This document shows positions 28,001 to 40,867 of a DNA stretch of 64,000 bases, piece after piece (position 1 is the first letter of the stretch; each line of letters starts with the position of its first letter). Below the pieces are notes generated by a model. It was not told the origin of the DNA and did no database searches. It saw nothing but the letters and a program-made list of their open reading frames with translations. The translations under genes and the position numbers were made by a program. Where the stretch lies: positions 6,696,001 to 6,760,000 of the forward strand of contig JANCRA010000012.1 in the NCBI GenBank assembly GCA_024362935.1, given 5' to 3'. Source of the stretch: Setophaga petechia. Lineage: Eukaryota > Chordata > Aves > Passeriformes > Parulidae.

Positions 28001-29807
28001 CCTGCTCAGAACTTAAGTATCTTTCAGGACATTGAATCAAGGTAAGATTTTTGATTTAAATCTTCTTAAGATGCTGACAATCAACTGTGGATCAAGATGA
28101 AGTCTGCTTTAATAATAATAAGTCTTCACACCAGACCACTGACTGAAGACACCAGCATAAAGCAAAAGACTCACAGGGAATGGCAACACCTGTAGAGTTG
28201 TTGCAATCTGCTTTATCAAGGTTCTCTGGAGGTTACCTCTGATGCTACTATGCTTATCTCTGAAGAACAAAATTTTTATGTTGACCCTAAAGAGCCTTGA
28301 GCAATTATGAGATTATTACAACAGCAACACTTTTATACTTTTCTCCATCTCATGTGTTTCAGACACTAACCATCAATGCTTTCCTAGCAGCCACTTCCTT
28401 ATAAAAGCTCCTACAAGAATATCCAGTAGCAGTGTAAATGAAGAAAAAAGTGGCAAAAAGCAAGGCAATTTTTAAGGTATTACCACCTACATGCAACTTT
28501 ATTAATTCTATTACCAATAATGCATTGAGGGTTTTTCTACAATACCTTACTCCATCACAAATACAGCAGAAGGGGTTAAAAAGCTCTTGCTCTTCAACAG
28601 CTTTCCCCATACTGAAAGTCTGATGTAACCTGCACAGCTTCATGTTTTTCCTGTGTGACATGACATCACCAGACTGAAGTTTGAGTCACTCAAATCTCTT
28701 ACTTCTGTCAATAAACATGACTTGCTGTTTTCCTTCCAGCTTTTGTGAGCAACATTCCACTAATCCATGCTGACACTGGAAGGACTGAGTCCTCAGTACA
28801 AGGAGCTTGAGACACTTCCAACAGAAGGCAAAGCAAACAAGAGTGTCCTCATCACAACCCCTACCCTTAAGCAGATCAAAATAGCTTTGATCCAAAGAAA
28901 AGCTTTCTGGCTGTTTTTTTTGACTGAACCCAAAATCTTCAGCTGAAATTCACAGTACAATATCTAGTTTAGCACTTCTGCAAATTCCCTTATCAAGAAA
29001 TATTGACCAAATACATTAAAAGGACTGTGGGACAAGTCCCACCGAAACAGCCTGGACATTGCATTAGATTCCCAAGCATTTTACTTATTTATTTTATTTA
29101 AGATTTTAAAAGAGTACAAAGTGAGGTTATAAATGGCACTTTCTGAATTTATTTTTTACTATTATAAAAGAAAAAAAATACATACAATTTTCTCTAAATC
29201 TCTCTTATTAAGCTGTAACAGGCAACAAAAAAGCAATCATAAAAAAATTATGCTGCCAGGCTTCAAGATGAATTTTATCAACAAAATGAATGTGAAAAAA
29301 ACAAACAAATATGCTCCACAGTAACAACTCAGCCTCTAGAAAATTAAAACAGAAACCAAACAAAATATTATCTACACAAGGTGTGAATTCAAATATTTAT
29401 TTATTAAAGAATGTAGCATCAAAATGTAACTGTTAACTGTATCTGTCCTTCAACTTTATAAGATTTTTCTCACATGATTTTGCTTACAGCAATGAAGGCT
29501 GAAGACTTTGAGCTTTCAGACTTTAAAATCCGACCAACATATCCCAAAATGCTGGAAAGAAGGATGTAAAGCTGTATGTTCAAGCATAAGTTTAAGTCAA
29601 TGTCAATGTTTTAATATCTCATAAATAATGAAACTGCAAATATAACTTATTTTGGTACATACAATAATTTTAACACTGCTTACTCTGTTACTTTGTGTAC
29701 ATAGTGATTTTTTCATTCCAAAACACTCTAATCAATATCAAAATAGCAAAGGATATAAAAAAATTAAATAAAAAATAAACTGTATTTAATGAAATTACAT
29801 ACTTTGC

Positions 29808-29842
29808 AAAAAAAAACCCCAAAAAAACCCAAAAAAACAAAG
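29808..29842. repeat. A-rich low-complexity tract with AAAACCC units
   Basis: Runs of 7-9 A are separated by short C runs (about 10-base period). Confidence 0.9.
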
Positions 29843-31383
29843 CAGTGATTTTATGATAATCACTACCAATTACCCAATACCATTTTGGAAAGCTGTTTTC
29901 TGTACACCTTATTTTTCAGCATAGCATTAAAAACTCACTGGCGTAAAATCTCTGCCATCACAGAATGGCTCTATGGAAGGATGAAGCTCACCACACACTG
30001 ACAACATCTGTAGCTCATTCCAGCCAAAGCAAAAGCAGCACAGTGTGCATAGCTGGAAGAAACATGTTTGAAACAAGCAATGTGCAAAATGAGCTGCAAA
30101 GCAAAGCATCAGCTCACACAAAGTTATACTGAGAATTTATACACTGAAAAGACTCCCAGAGCCAGGCACCCAGGCACAGTGACAGAAACAGAGGTGGCAA
30201 ACTGCTAACTGATTCCAGAAGTTTTACAATTCTTAGGACTAGCGATGAGCCAGTGAAGATGGGTCCTGGCCAGCTTTCAAGAATCTGCATTTGCCACAGG
30301 ACTTTCAGACAGCAAGGACTGTGTCAGGAATATTCCAAGGGCGGTTAATTTTCCATGTTATCCCATTAAAGCTTGGCTAGCCTTGGAAGGCTGTGAAAAT
30401 TCACTGCATCCCTGGGCACCTAAACAATAAACCAAATTAATAATCATTCTAAAAAACAAGGTGCTGCTACTATGGAAACAGGTGGGAAGCAAAGGTTGTC
30501 AGCACTGCTCAGGGGGAGCCTACAGGGAACCAAGCAGCAGAGTTCTGTTTCTGTAACAGGCACCGAACCCGAGAGAAAGAGAATGTAAAACAAAAAGGAA
30601 AATAAGAAAAAAAGAAGTCATAGCCCAGACAGAGTAAAAGCCATGAAGAGTGCATGAAATGGGACTCAATACCAAAGAAGAAGAGAATCCACAAGTCAGA
30701 AAACCAAAAATATCTTTACCATACACCTAATTTACATAGCAGATATCCAGAGATTATATTAATAATCACACTTAAAAAAAAATACACTGCACTCATACAA
30801 ACATTTAGTCTGGATTTAAACAGTTAACTGCAAAAGTCATACAGTATCATTAAACAAAATGTTTCAAATTGTATCTTACACAAAACTGAACAAAACTGGT
30901 ATTTTTAATTATGAAAATGCATTAGTAAAAAGCAGGTGTTGGCTTGTTTCAAGACAAACCAAAAGCACATAATTGCCAGGAAAAGATTTTTTTCTGAAAT
31001 ATTAAAGTTAAAACATACTGAAGAGTCAAATTTTCTGTGCCTTCAACTTAAGGTTTAAAAAAGTATCACCAATGAAAGTTGCTTATACTTCTCAGAAAGG
31101 ACAGATTGATTTGCTCTCCCATTAAGACCCTGATTTTCCACAGCCTTGATAAATTACTACTAACAAGGAAAGAATCCCATTAGAAAAAGAAAACCTGTTT
31201 ATTAACAAACAAGAGGATTATTAGAATTTAAAGGCTCAATCATGAAAATGCTACTATTCATTTTGTGGACCTTTTTGAGCACAATGTATAAGACTGTGTT
31301 CAGCAAGAAGAGAATCTATTAAAGGATAATCAGAGGATACAGTCTTTCTTGAGTTTATTTGTATTTAATAATTTATATAAATT

Positions 31384-31411
31384 ATTATATATATATATAT
31401 ATATATATATT
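31384..31411. repeat. (TA)n microsatellite
   Basis: An uninterrupted TA run of about 13 units sits in an AT-rich intron stretch. It is likely polymorphic between individuals. Confidence 0.95.
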
Positions 31412-34009
31412 TCTTTTACAGAATGGAAACAGTAGGTGATGTTATCTGGAAATTTTCACCCATAACTTTTTGCAAGAAAGAAAGAAAAACTGACTGGACT
31501 TAAATGAAAAAGCAAGAAAGCACAGGTATTTCAAATGTACTCTCTATTGTCCTATCTACTAGACCATGTTTCCTCTCCAAAATATTAATTTCTGTGTAGA
31601 ATGCAAAAACCCTGCTGTATAGCTACTTGTATCTATTTAGCTTATTCAAGGTATTATTATATTTCCTAAGTCACTATGTAAAACTTGCATTTTCAATACT
31701 ATTTATTGTGTTTCATAAAAGTTTCATTAGAAACAAATTCAGAGCAAATAGAATTTGGAGGCATAATTTCCATTTATTACTTTTCATAATATCTTTTCCA
31801 TTCAGACATATCAACACAACCTAAGGAATTTCTGCCATTGTTCTCAAAGATGACAAAAAATAATCACAACATGCAATTGTTCTAATCTACCAAAACCAAT
31901 GGAAAATGTATTAAAGGTTATGTGATCCAATGTACAGCAATCCTATGGATATTTACCATGCTCCAACAGAAGAGTATTGTAAAAGATTATTATTTGCTTT
32001 CAGTTTGGGGGGAGTTTGTATTCATTTTCAAAAACAGACACAGGAGGTCAGGATGATGTCTCCAGAGGAAAAGTGGGATCCCTTACGAGCTTCTCTTCAG
32101 ACAAATTGAAAATTCCAGGGATCACAGTGAACACCAGGAGAAAAGTTAAAGCAAAGAACACCAACCAGAGCCAGAAAGACTGATGGGAGGATCAGGAGGT
32201 AAACGGAGTTTGATGAAGAGAATCTTGTAGGGGCCAGAGAAGGCTCTGAGGAGTTTTCTAGCATTCAGTAAGTAACTTCTGAATGCCACAGCTACTGTGG
32301 TTTGGTTTGGATTACAGGCATCCTTTTGAAACACATTCTCGCATATAGTCATGTACTGAACCACGGCCAAGGCCAACCTGAGGTTTCATGGAGTATCCAG
32401 GGTCTTGTCAGAGCTAGTACATGCAGTTATGAACTATTCTCTTGCACATTAAAGTCTTCTTGCAAAGTTTTATTTATCTCATATTCCTTCATTACTTAAA
32501 AGCGTAACAGAAAAAATAAGTCAGACTGACAACTTCATGTAATGTTTTCCAATATACTCCCTCTCTGCAGAAAAAAACAATCAGACACAAACTATATTAG
32601 TTTCAAAAACATTCAGCCAAACTAAACCACAGAAGAGCCTTTGATTTTATCTCAGTCATCTGTTTGATTTACAAGCAAAGACTGTTCCATGTACTGCAAT
32701 AAATTCAAAGCCGTCAATCCGTCCTTGTCATAAGAAAAATGAGAACGTTGCAGTGTGAAAGATGGGAAAAACTATGCATTTCCATTAATACCTGAAGTGG
32801 CCAAACACCTTTGGACTCCACACTAAAGCAGAATATCATGCCCAATTTCCTTTATTCTGGTATTCAAAAATAGAGAACTAATACAGCCACAACTCCAATT
32901 ACCACTTAAAATAAAGATTTCTCAGAGCTTGGTAAACATTTATCACACAATTCTTATACTCTTAAGTCAAATGGATACCTATACCTATATCTTCCCTCTA
33001 GGAAAGGGCAGCATAGCTAATTCAGAATTATTTCCACATGCTCTCTTTCATTATTCAGTCTCTTTAAGAAAGCATGGACATGCACAATTGCCAGTTCAAC
33101 CTCCAGCAGTAATGGTATTCATCAGTAATCTTCTCCTGAGCCTTTACAATGGCTCTACTACTTGACTTCAATCAGCTGTAAAGCTCTTTTATTCTGTTAT
33201 CACATCAGTGTGAGGGAATGAATGCCAAGGATTGAATGCCCTCCTAAAGGAGCACAGTCATGCTGTTAGAATAGCAATGAGCTTCATCTGACACTGCTCA
33301 ACACCTTCTTTCACACTCCCTCACTCTCACAGAGAAACACAGGCATGACAAAAATAAATGTCTGGTGAGTGGGAATGCTAAGAAACAAATCTACAGAATA
33401 ATATACTAAATAGAGCATATCACAGTTTAACAGAAAGAGTTGGAAGTTGATAAAAAGGATGCAATTAATAGACAACTGGCAGCAGTTGTGTTCCATTTGT
33501 CAGACAAAAAGGATGAGTGGAATAACTACACTACTAGTGAGAAAAACTCAGAATTTTCTACAGAGAATGTCTCATCTATTAATACTCAGTTTCTCTTAAG
33601 CACATTTTATTTTTGCTGATGTAAGGACCTAAGCACAAACTTGTTCTTAATCATTTTTTAAAAAGTGAGGAAAACCAGAGGTAAGATCAAAAAATGTATG
33701 ATTGTTGATAATCTAAGTATAATCTTTTGGTAGCTCAGCCCGTCGTCTCCCTGCACTGTTTGGTGCTGTGTACATGGCTTTAGCCAAAAGGAGCAGAGAA
33801 GCCTGATATGAAATCTCTGCAAATATGCCCCCAGAATCTAGACAGCCATATTGACAAAGCTATCAGACAACTCAGGAAAGCAAATGAATTGCCATTTATA
33901 ACTTAATATTGCTTTTTGGACAAAATCAGAGGTTTTTATTTTCATTTTTGTAATTTGTGAGACATCATCAAAACTCTACCATGAAAGTAACCTATGCTTT
34001 TTTGTCAGG

Positions 34010-34045
34010 AAAAATAAAAAGTGCAGTAAAAATAAAAAGTGCATT
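34010..34045. repeat. 18-base tandem duplication
   Basis: AAAAATAAAAAGTGCAGT is followed by AAAAATAAAAAGTGCATT. This looks like simple slippage in A-rich intron sequence. Confidence 0.85.
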
Positions 34046-35048
34046 TTTCTAGCTCATGTACATTAGTGATATTCAGTAATAAATACATTATAAAGTGCTT
34101 TTCAAAAATTTATCTCTCAATAGTTAATTATGATAAATTCCACTTTCTGACCAGCTATAAAGCAGTCTTTCCTCAAGAAAGCTTATTTCTACTAAATATT
34201 TTTAAAATATTTAAATCAAAACTTATTCTCATAATGATAGAGAAAAATCTATGCACTCTGTAAGATGGAATGGCTAAAAGGAGGAAAGACATCAGAAAGC
34301 TGGCATAGAAAATGAATCAACTAAGCTAAGAAAACTTAATTATTTTGTAGGACATTGTCTTTTAAATCAGCACTAAGTTGCAAGTCCATTAATTCTCTAA
34401 AACTTAACAGTTCATAATCACAAACCCAATGGGTTTATGCTCCTACTTCCTGACATCCATTAAGATATTCTGACTTTCTCCCTTCATTTAAAATGTTTAT
34501 ACCAAAAAGAAATAATCTTCCTTGCATGAGAGCTTATTTAAATTCCTGTGCTGCTCCATAAAGGATGAAGGATGGTGCTGTAGACTGTGAAATGCCTCTG
34601 TGTTTGACCAGAAGCAGATTATTTCAATAGTGCCCCACACTCTACAGTCCATTTTAGAGTGAACAGGAACACAGTGAAATCTCTCTGCTGTGAAGTATGC
34701 CAGCATCAACTCCAGCTTGGAAAAACAGAGAATGACTTTTGTGCCTCTTCTCAGGAATAAGGCATTGATGTGGCAAGAGAATGAGGCTTCTGAACACTGT
34801 TTTCAGAACACAAACTGACATCTCAGCACACCAGAGATGCAATAAAACTTAATGAGTGACTCAACTGATCACATTTTCTTGAGAAACTACACTGCTCCAG
34901 TGACATAAACAGCAACTTTTCCAGTAGGAATGTGTTAAATAGTTTCCTGCACCTCTCAATCATGCTTGTAAAAAGCTCAAAACTCAGGATGAAGCTCTAC
35001 AGAACACCTTCCCCAGTGAAAGTATATAGCTAAAATTGTATCTGCAAT

Positions 35049-35119
35049 GGTGCTAGACTGTAGTACATATATAGTGCTAGACATAGTATATATATGGTGC
35101 TAGACTATAGTATTTATAT
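35049..35119. repeat. Three-copy minisatellite, about 24-base unit
   Basis: Three imperfect copies of a GGTGCTAGAC-TAGTA-TATAT unit start at about 35049, 35074 and 35096, differing by a few bases and small indels. Confidence 0.85.
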
Positions 35120-35227
35120 TTTGGTGACACCCTTTCCCAGTAATGTAAGGAAGAGAAGACATTCAACAGAAATCATGAAGGATTGATACTTTTCTCTTTT
35201 TTTTTAGTTTAAGTGAGCCACAAAAAT

Positions 35228-35312
35228 GTATAATAACGTGGTCAGGCAGTTGGACTAGAGGATCACTGTAGGTCCCTTTCAAATGAACTATTCTATCCAA
35301 TTCTACTAATTA
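35228..35312 (+). mobile_element. CR1 LINE 3' end (short)
   Basis: GGCAGTTGGACTAGAGGATC followed by ACTGTAGGTCCCTTTCAAAT and GAACTATTCTATCCAATTCTAC is the characteristic CR1 3' terminus, ending in the short ATTCTA-type repeats. Only the last 80 or so bases are present, a typical 5'-truncated copy. It lies antisense to TBC1D22A. Confidence 0.85.
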
Positions 35313-37120
35313 CATCATAACAAACTGTCATTAGTACATGCAGTCAGTAAAACTGACTCACATCTCAGGTAGAAATGGGCCAGAAATGACTGCTTTTAAC
35401 ATGGTCAGCCAGCCATTCCCTGCCTCCTCTCACAAAAGCATGATACAGAAGAACTGCCCAGCTCTGTCTTGCCCTAAACTTAATCATGCCTAATAAACAA
35501 TAAAGTTAAACTAGAAAAGGATCCTCCTCACAGCCATGGGCAGAAGGGAAGAACTTGATGGAAGCTGAGATAGCCCAAGTTCAACCCCCCTCTAACAGGA
35601 GAACAAGAAAGCACTGACAACTCACACAGGGTTTCAGTAAATAGTATTATTCAAAAGAACTAGGTAGATTGCAAGAAGACACATGCTTGATGAGATAAAG
35701 ATGATTCTCAAGGTTGTTTTTTGTACAACATTAATGAATTCATGGGCATTAGTTTCAGGATTATGTGTGAGATTAAGCTTGTTATACCACAAGTATGCAT
35801 GATGCCACATGTGCTCATCTTCACATTTCCAAGAACTCCTCCTAAATATGAAGAGTTTTCTGATTCAGGATTTATTTGCACTTCTAAAAGCAGTGAAGCA
35901 GAATAAGGGCAAGAAGAAAACAAAACAAACTGTCTTGGTGAGTAAAACCATTTGATGAAGCTTTAACTCTACAAAGTCCATTTTTCTACTGATACTAGTA
36001 GAATTTTTGGAAATTAAACTAGGGAAAAATATTCATAGCAACAAGCTGATTAATCTGAATAAAAGCTAAGGGGATAAAATGCACAGAGTAACTTAAATCA
36101 TAAATTCAAATGCACCTAAAAGAAAACAGATAGTCATTACATTTTAATACCAAAATGAATAATTGCTAAATTCCCCATTAAAAAGTACTTTACAAGACTT
36201 ATTTACTACAATAAAAGTACCTGCAACATTACTCTCACTTTGCATAATTTTCTGTTAATTACTTAGACTTAGCAATACGATGGAAAACCTAATAATGTTT
36301 AGTACTTATATAAAGGGACAACCTGGAAGAGAACCAAATTCCAAATGCTTTTAAATTACTGAAAAGATGAAAGAAATTTTTATCTTCCCTTCATTTTCCA
36401 AGCACTTATTTGAGGGATCAAAGCAGGTTAACACAACTGCTTTATTTAGAAATATTAAAAACAAGATGACTCATCTCTCCTACACTTTGTTCTCCCCACT
36501 TCATCCCTGCTCCCCTGCTGAAAGAATAACATCAGGTCTTGTTAGTGCTGTTAAACAATATAAATGTCTTATCTGTAGAGGAAAACTATCATGATTAAAA
36601 TTAAAGAAATATTTATTTCCAAATGTATTTGCTTCTGACATTTAAACACATATAAAAGCAAAACGCTTCTGATATGAATAATGTGGAACTAAATAAGATA
36701 TAAATTACTGAAAAGGGGATTACTGGAAACATTGGAGGTCAAAATGGATGTTTGCTTGAGACCAGGAAAAGGAAGCAGTAAAGAGAGGACACAAACAAAA
36801 AACATGTCTTAACTCTATGAGCAATATTAACACCTAAAGGAAACCACTTTGCCATTTGAGTAAGTCTATTAACACAAAAAGGTCTACCTATCATAATCCC
36901 ATTAAAAGTAAAAACTTTGATGAATAATTATTTAAAGGCTTTCTTAATTAGAAGTAAAGATACAATTTTCCTATACTACAAATAATATTTTACGTAAAAT
37001 ATTTGTATCCATGTTTTTCTTGACACTTTCCTCTTCTTATTTATTTGTCAGCAAATCAAGCAACCTGCTGACCTGGACTGAGTGAAGAAGTCAGCTCTCC
37101 TCACAGCTCTCTTCATATAT

Positions 37121-37264
37121 TTGAAAACCAAACAAGGAAGTTAAATTTTCCTACTGTGTTATATTGCCAAGTGCTCAAATAAAATATATAAAAATTTGAA
37201 AACCAAACAAGGAAGTTAAATTTTCCTACTGTGTTATATTGCCAAGTGCTCAAATAAAATATAT
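37121..37264. repeat. Perfect 75-base tandem duplication (two copies)
   Basis: Copy 1 runs 37121-37195. Copy 2 starts at 37196 and is identical over its 69 bases to 37264. The unit begins TTGAAAACCAAACAAGGAAG and ends CTCAAATAAAATATAT. Because the unit is 75 bases, the minus-strand frame repeats every 25 residues, which makes an artificial repeated open frame at 37113-37391. The lack of any difference points to a young duplication. Confidence 0.95.
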
Positions 37265-37854
37265 GTGGAAGGAAGAGCAGAAAATATATTTGAAAAGTAA
37301 AAGAGGACACATTTAAGAATATTGCTTTTAAAGAAAACAAATTTATATAGAAAACATAGAATTCAATATTTCGCAAAGCAAAATGTTGCACTTTTCTATT
37401 TAAATATTTAAATTAGTAGAAAAATTCAATAACAATATTGCAAGCTAAAAAATACCATAGACAAAGAAGTGCTGCCTAATTTTGTATGCCAACTTTGCAT
37501 TCCTTAAACCCTAGAAATAACATAAAACATTCCAACCATGATATGGTTATGAAAAAACAGAGTGGCTTGTGGAAGGAAAAATGTGTCTTGAAACACATGG
37601 AGTTTGTAAAAAATTGTAAAAAAAATAGAATCTTCTTCAAATTTTCTAACCTAAAAATCTTTTTCTATGTGGAATATATGCACAGAGTTTTATACACCAA
37701 GAGAGTTTCATAATATATTAACAGTTTCAGAGTCCAGAATGGCTACTCTAAAAGAATCTAGGTTGAGCACCTTGTCTTTGAGTAAGGGAAAATGCAAGTA
37801 AGTGCAAGTTTTAGGTAACTCCTTCCCATCCATTAGTATCATAGGCCAGAGATA

Positions 37855-38650
37855 TCTTGATCCAGATATTGGAATCTGCTACAATTCCTAATGATAGATT
37901 TTTCTCTCACAAGTTTTCTCAGTCCCTTTTTGAATCCACATAACATTCAGGACCCACAGAGTGTTGTGGTAAAGAGTTCAACAATTGAACTGCTCTGTAA
38001 AAAACTATCTTGGGCTTGGACCTGACACCAGTTTTTAAATGTGACTAAACTTTCCCCTATATCACATGTGCTTTGTACACCTGTTCTACATTCTCCTCTC
38101 AATCATTTCCCCCACCCCAGCCTCAAGAATCTTGAAGGTGCAATTCTTCACTTTGATTTATTCTTGACTTCCTCCAACCTGTTCCATAGGAACACTGTAG
38201 ATTTATGTAATGGCAAAATTAGGGTCTCTTTCATTCTTCGTTCTATCATTTTCCTAAAAGTATTCTGACCTCCAGTTCTTGTTCCTAATTGCCAACACAC
38301 AGTTCATGGTCAAACCTATGTACCAGAATATAATTTCCTTTTTCAACTCAAATCTTTCCATGTCCCTTTACACTTACCTGAATGGGAATTTTAAGCGCCA
38401 TTGTATTTTTGTCACTGTCTCAGACAGTCTTTCTGCTTTTCTTGGTTTGTAAGTTCAGTTCTATGCTTATTCAGAATGAGTTTTTACCAGCTGCAGGCTT
38501 TCCTGTTCTGTTACTTTTCTCTCCTGATCACTTGTGGTGGTACTGCATAACACATGTACAACTAGCACATATAGGAAAAGTACAGACATCTGTAGTACTT
38601 TCTGTTCATCAACTTAAAAATGTATTTTCATCTGAAAACTTGCAACTTGT
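37855..38650 (-). mobile_element. Ancient CR1 LINE fragment
   Basis: The plus strand shows the reverse complement of the conserved CR1 3' coding region: CCCTTTTTGAATCCACATAA, then GTGTTGTGGTAAAGAGTTCA and ACAATTGAACTGCTCTGTAA, followed by decayed sequence such as CAACCTGTTCCATAGGAACA. Order and spacing fit an old amniote CR1 inserted in sense orientation to the host gene. The match is clearest to about 38300 and weaker to about 38650. The open frame at 38382-38744 (plus) lies mainly over this decayed part. Confidence 0.7.
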
Positions 38651-40034
38651 TATGCTACCAGACACTACTCTTTTGTTCAGATATGAAATAAAGGAGTATC
38701 TGTTTTGTTTTAACTTCATCTACTGGGCATTTCAAAGTAATTGAAATTGACTTTTTAAAATTTCTAATCAACAAAGTAAGTTCCTTCACAGTGAATAAAG
38801 GAGAAATAGTGATACATCAAAATACCTTTCCAGTAGTACTTCCCAGATGCTCACACTGTCTTCTCTGAATTATAACTACTCAGCAACTTTATTATATCAA
38901 AACTGTTAACAAGAAAAGGTTCACCAATGATACTTTAACTTCAAATTATCCTGAAATGTGTTTAGTGGGTTTTTTTTAATCTGCTCCCTAACAGTAGCAT
39001 TTCTGTGCACCTTTTCTCCAATTTGACATTCTAATAATAAATCAACACAGCTATTAATATTTCCTCTGTGTTCAGTCTCTGAAATAATATGATACAACAG
39101 AAAGTAATAACAGAGTTAAAATAATTAAATATATCTAAAGTATACTAGGATAAAATGACATGCAGACATGTCTTTTTAGTCAGTAGGAAAAAAACATCAC
39201 ATCAAATTTAGAAATAAACCATTTATAATGAATATCTGTTTTAAAATATGACTTAAATTACAGGTTGAAAGATTATCACACGGGAAGATAATGTGAGTTT
39301 TGTATGAATCACTACTAATCAGCTATCCTCATAAAGGAAAGTATCTTTGACTGACATGTTATATTAAAAAGTATAGAAAATATGTACCTTAGTTCTTTTT
39401 GAAGTATCAGCTGTAAGTTTGCAAACTATCTTTTAATTACTGTTGATGAGCACGATATAGGTTTTCCTGTTCATTACTCACAGTTGCATACCAGCTTGCC
39501 AGTCAAATCTTTGTAAATATTCTGATTTCTAAATGCTTTGAGTATAATCAGTGCTTACTTTCTGCTAGGAAAAAGGCATAAAACACAAGTTCAGATGCTT
39601 ACTGGGTTTATGAAGAAGAATATTGTCAGAAGGATTGCTTTGACGGTTTGATTAGATTAACACAATCCATCAGCTTGCACAACACACATTGCTCTTCCAA
39701 ATGCAGGTATTGCACCTTCCTTAGTGGATGTTAATGCATTTAAATTGAGAAGCACTGGTATCACATCTTTCCAATGCAAATTTCCACGGAAAATAAATTG
39801 AAATACACTGAATGGCATCTGATAATGGTATTTCTAAACACAGTCTTCTCACGAAAAAATAAGTTAAAAAGAAATGAAGCACAACTACCTGTATGTTTTC
39901 TCATGAAGATGCAGCTATACTTTAAAAATGTACATAGAATTTGTAATTATCTTACATATACGGAAAACTACATTACAATTTCTGGAATTGTTGAGCTGTA
40001 TAGGTAAAAAATACTACAGCAGAAATTGAAAACT

Positions 40035-40115
40035 TTGCAAGATAGTCAGCATGGGTTTATGAAAAGCAGGTCCTGCTTGACTAACCAGAGCTTTTTCTAT
40101 GACAAGGTGACCTGC
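40035..40115 (+). mobile_element. CR1 LINE internal fragment (short)
   Basis: AGATAGTCAGCATGGGTTTA, AAAGCAGGTCCTGCTTGACTAACC and TTTTCTATGACAAGGTGACC reproduce, with mismatches, a conserved stretch of the CR1 reverse transcriptase coding region (QHGF...CLTN...FYD type). The fragment is isolated, with no obvious continuation on either side. It lies antisense to TBC1D22A. Confidence 0.7.
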
Positions 40116-40819
40116 TGTGCGAGGTTCTGATTTATGGTTGCAAAAATAAATTATTAATTTTATCATGGATTTTAGCACGCAATCATGACACAGCAATGTC
40201 ATCAAATCTAAATATATGTGAATTTTTGTTAACCAAGCACAAGTACTCTGAAATGACTACTGCAAAATGTGCACAGCTTTTCAATTTTTTTCCAGCAGAT
40301 GTTGAAGATGCACTGAGTAACATTAGATACTGACTAAGAGCCATTTAATAGACTGCACTGACTCCATATAATAACAAAATGCAGAACTGGCCTTGACATA
40401 ATGTCTAATTAACCCAGGATTATGTAAAATGGATTGATTAGGGTTATCTGAAAGCTTATGTCAGCATTCACATCAGCAAGTAACTGAAGGCAACAGATGA
40501 CAGGAAGACGAGAGCAGCCTGGGCTGAGGCTCCTACAGGATATTGCCTATAAACATCTACAAGTACAAACCTCATAATGAGCAACATGGATATTGACACC
40601 ACAATGTTCAGAAACCTGGAAGTTTTCATTTCCATGGCTGTAAAAAATACATCTTTAAAACAACAACTTTGTGGTACTGGAGAGAGAAAACATTTTTAAT
40701 TTCAAAAAAACAAGGAAAATACAAAAGCTGCAATTGAAGGACTTGGAAACAAAGGTAGAAAGGTTGGTGAATTGTCAGTGCTGCTTAAAACAGTGGAGAA
40801 ATAAAAGCTAGCTTGTGTG

Positions 40820-40867
40820 AAATTAAAGCATTGTAAACCCTGCAAATTAAAGCATTGTGAACCCCTC
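40820..40867. repeat. 24-base tandem duplication
   Basis: AAATTAAAGCATTGTAAACC plus CTGC is followed at once by AAATTAAAGCATTGTGAACC plus CCTC. The two units are nearly identical. Confidence 0.9.

Noticed and set aside
37113..37391. 92-residue minus-strand frame with a 25-residue internal repeat
   Set aside because: The protein repeat is produced by the 75-base tandem DNA duplication in non-coding sequence.
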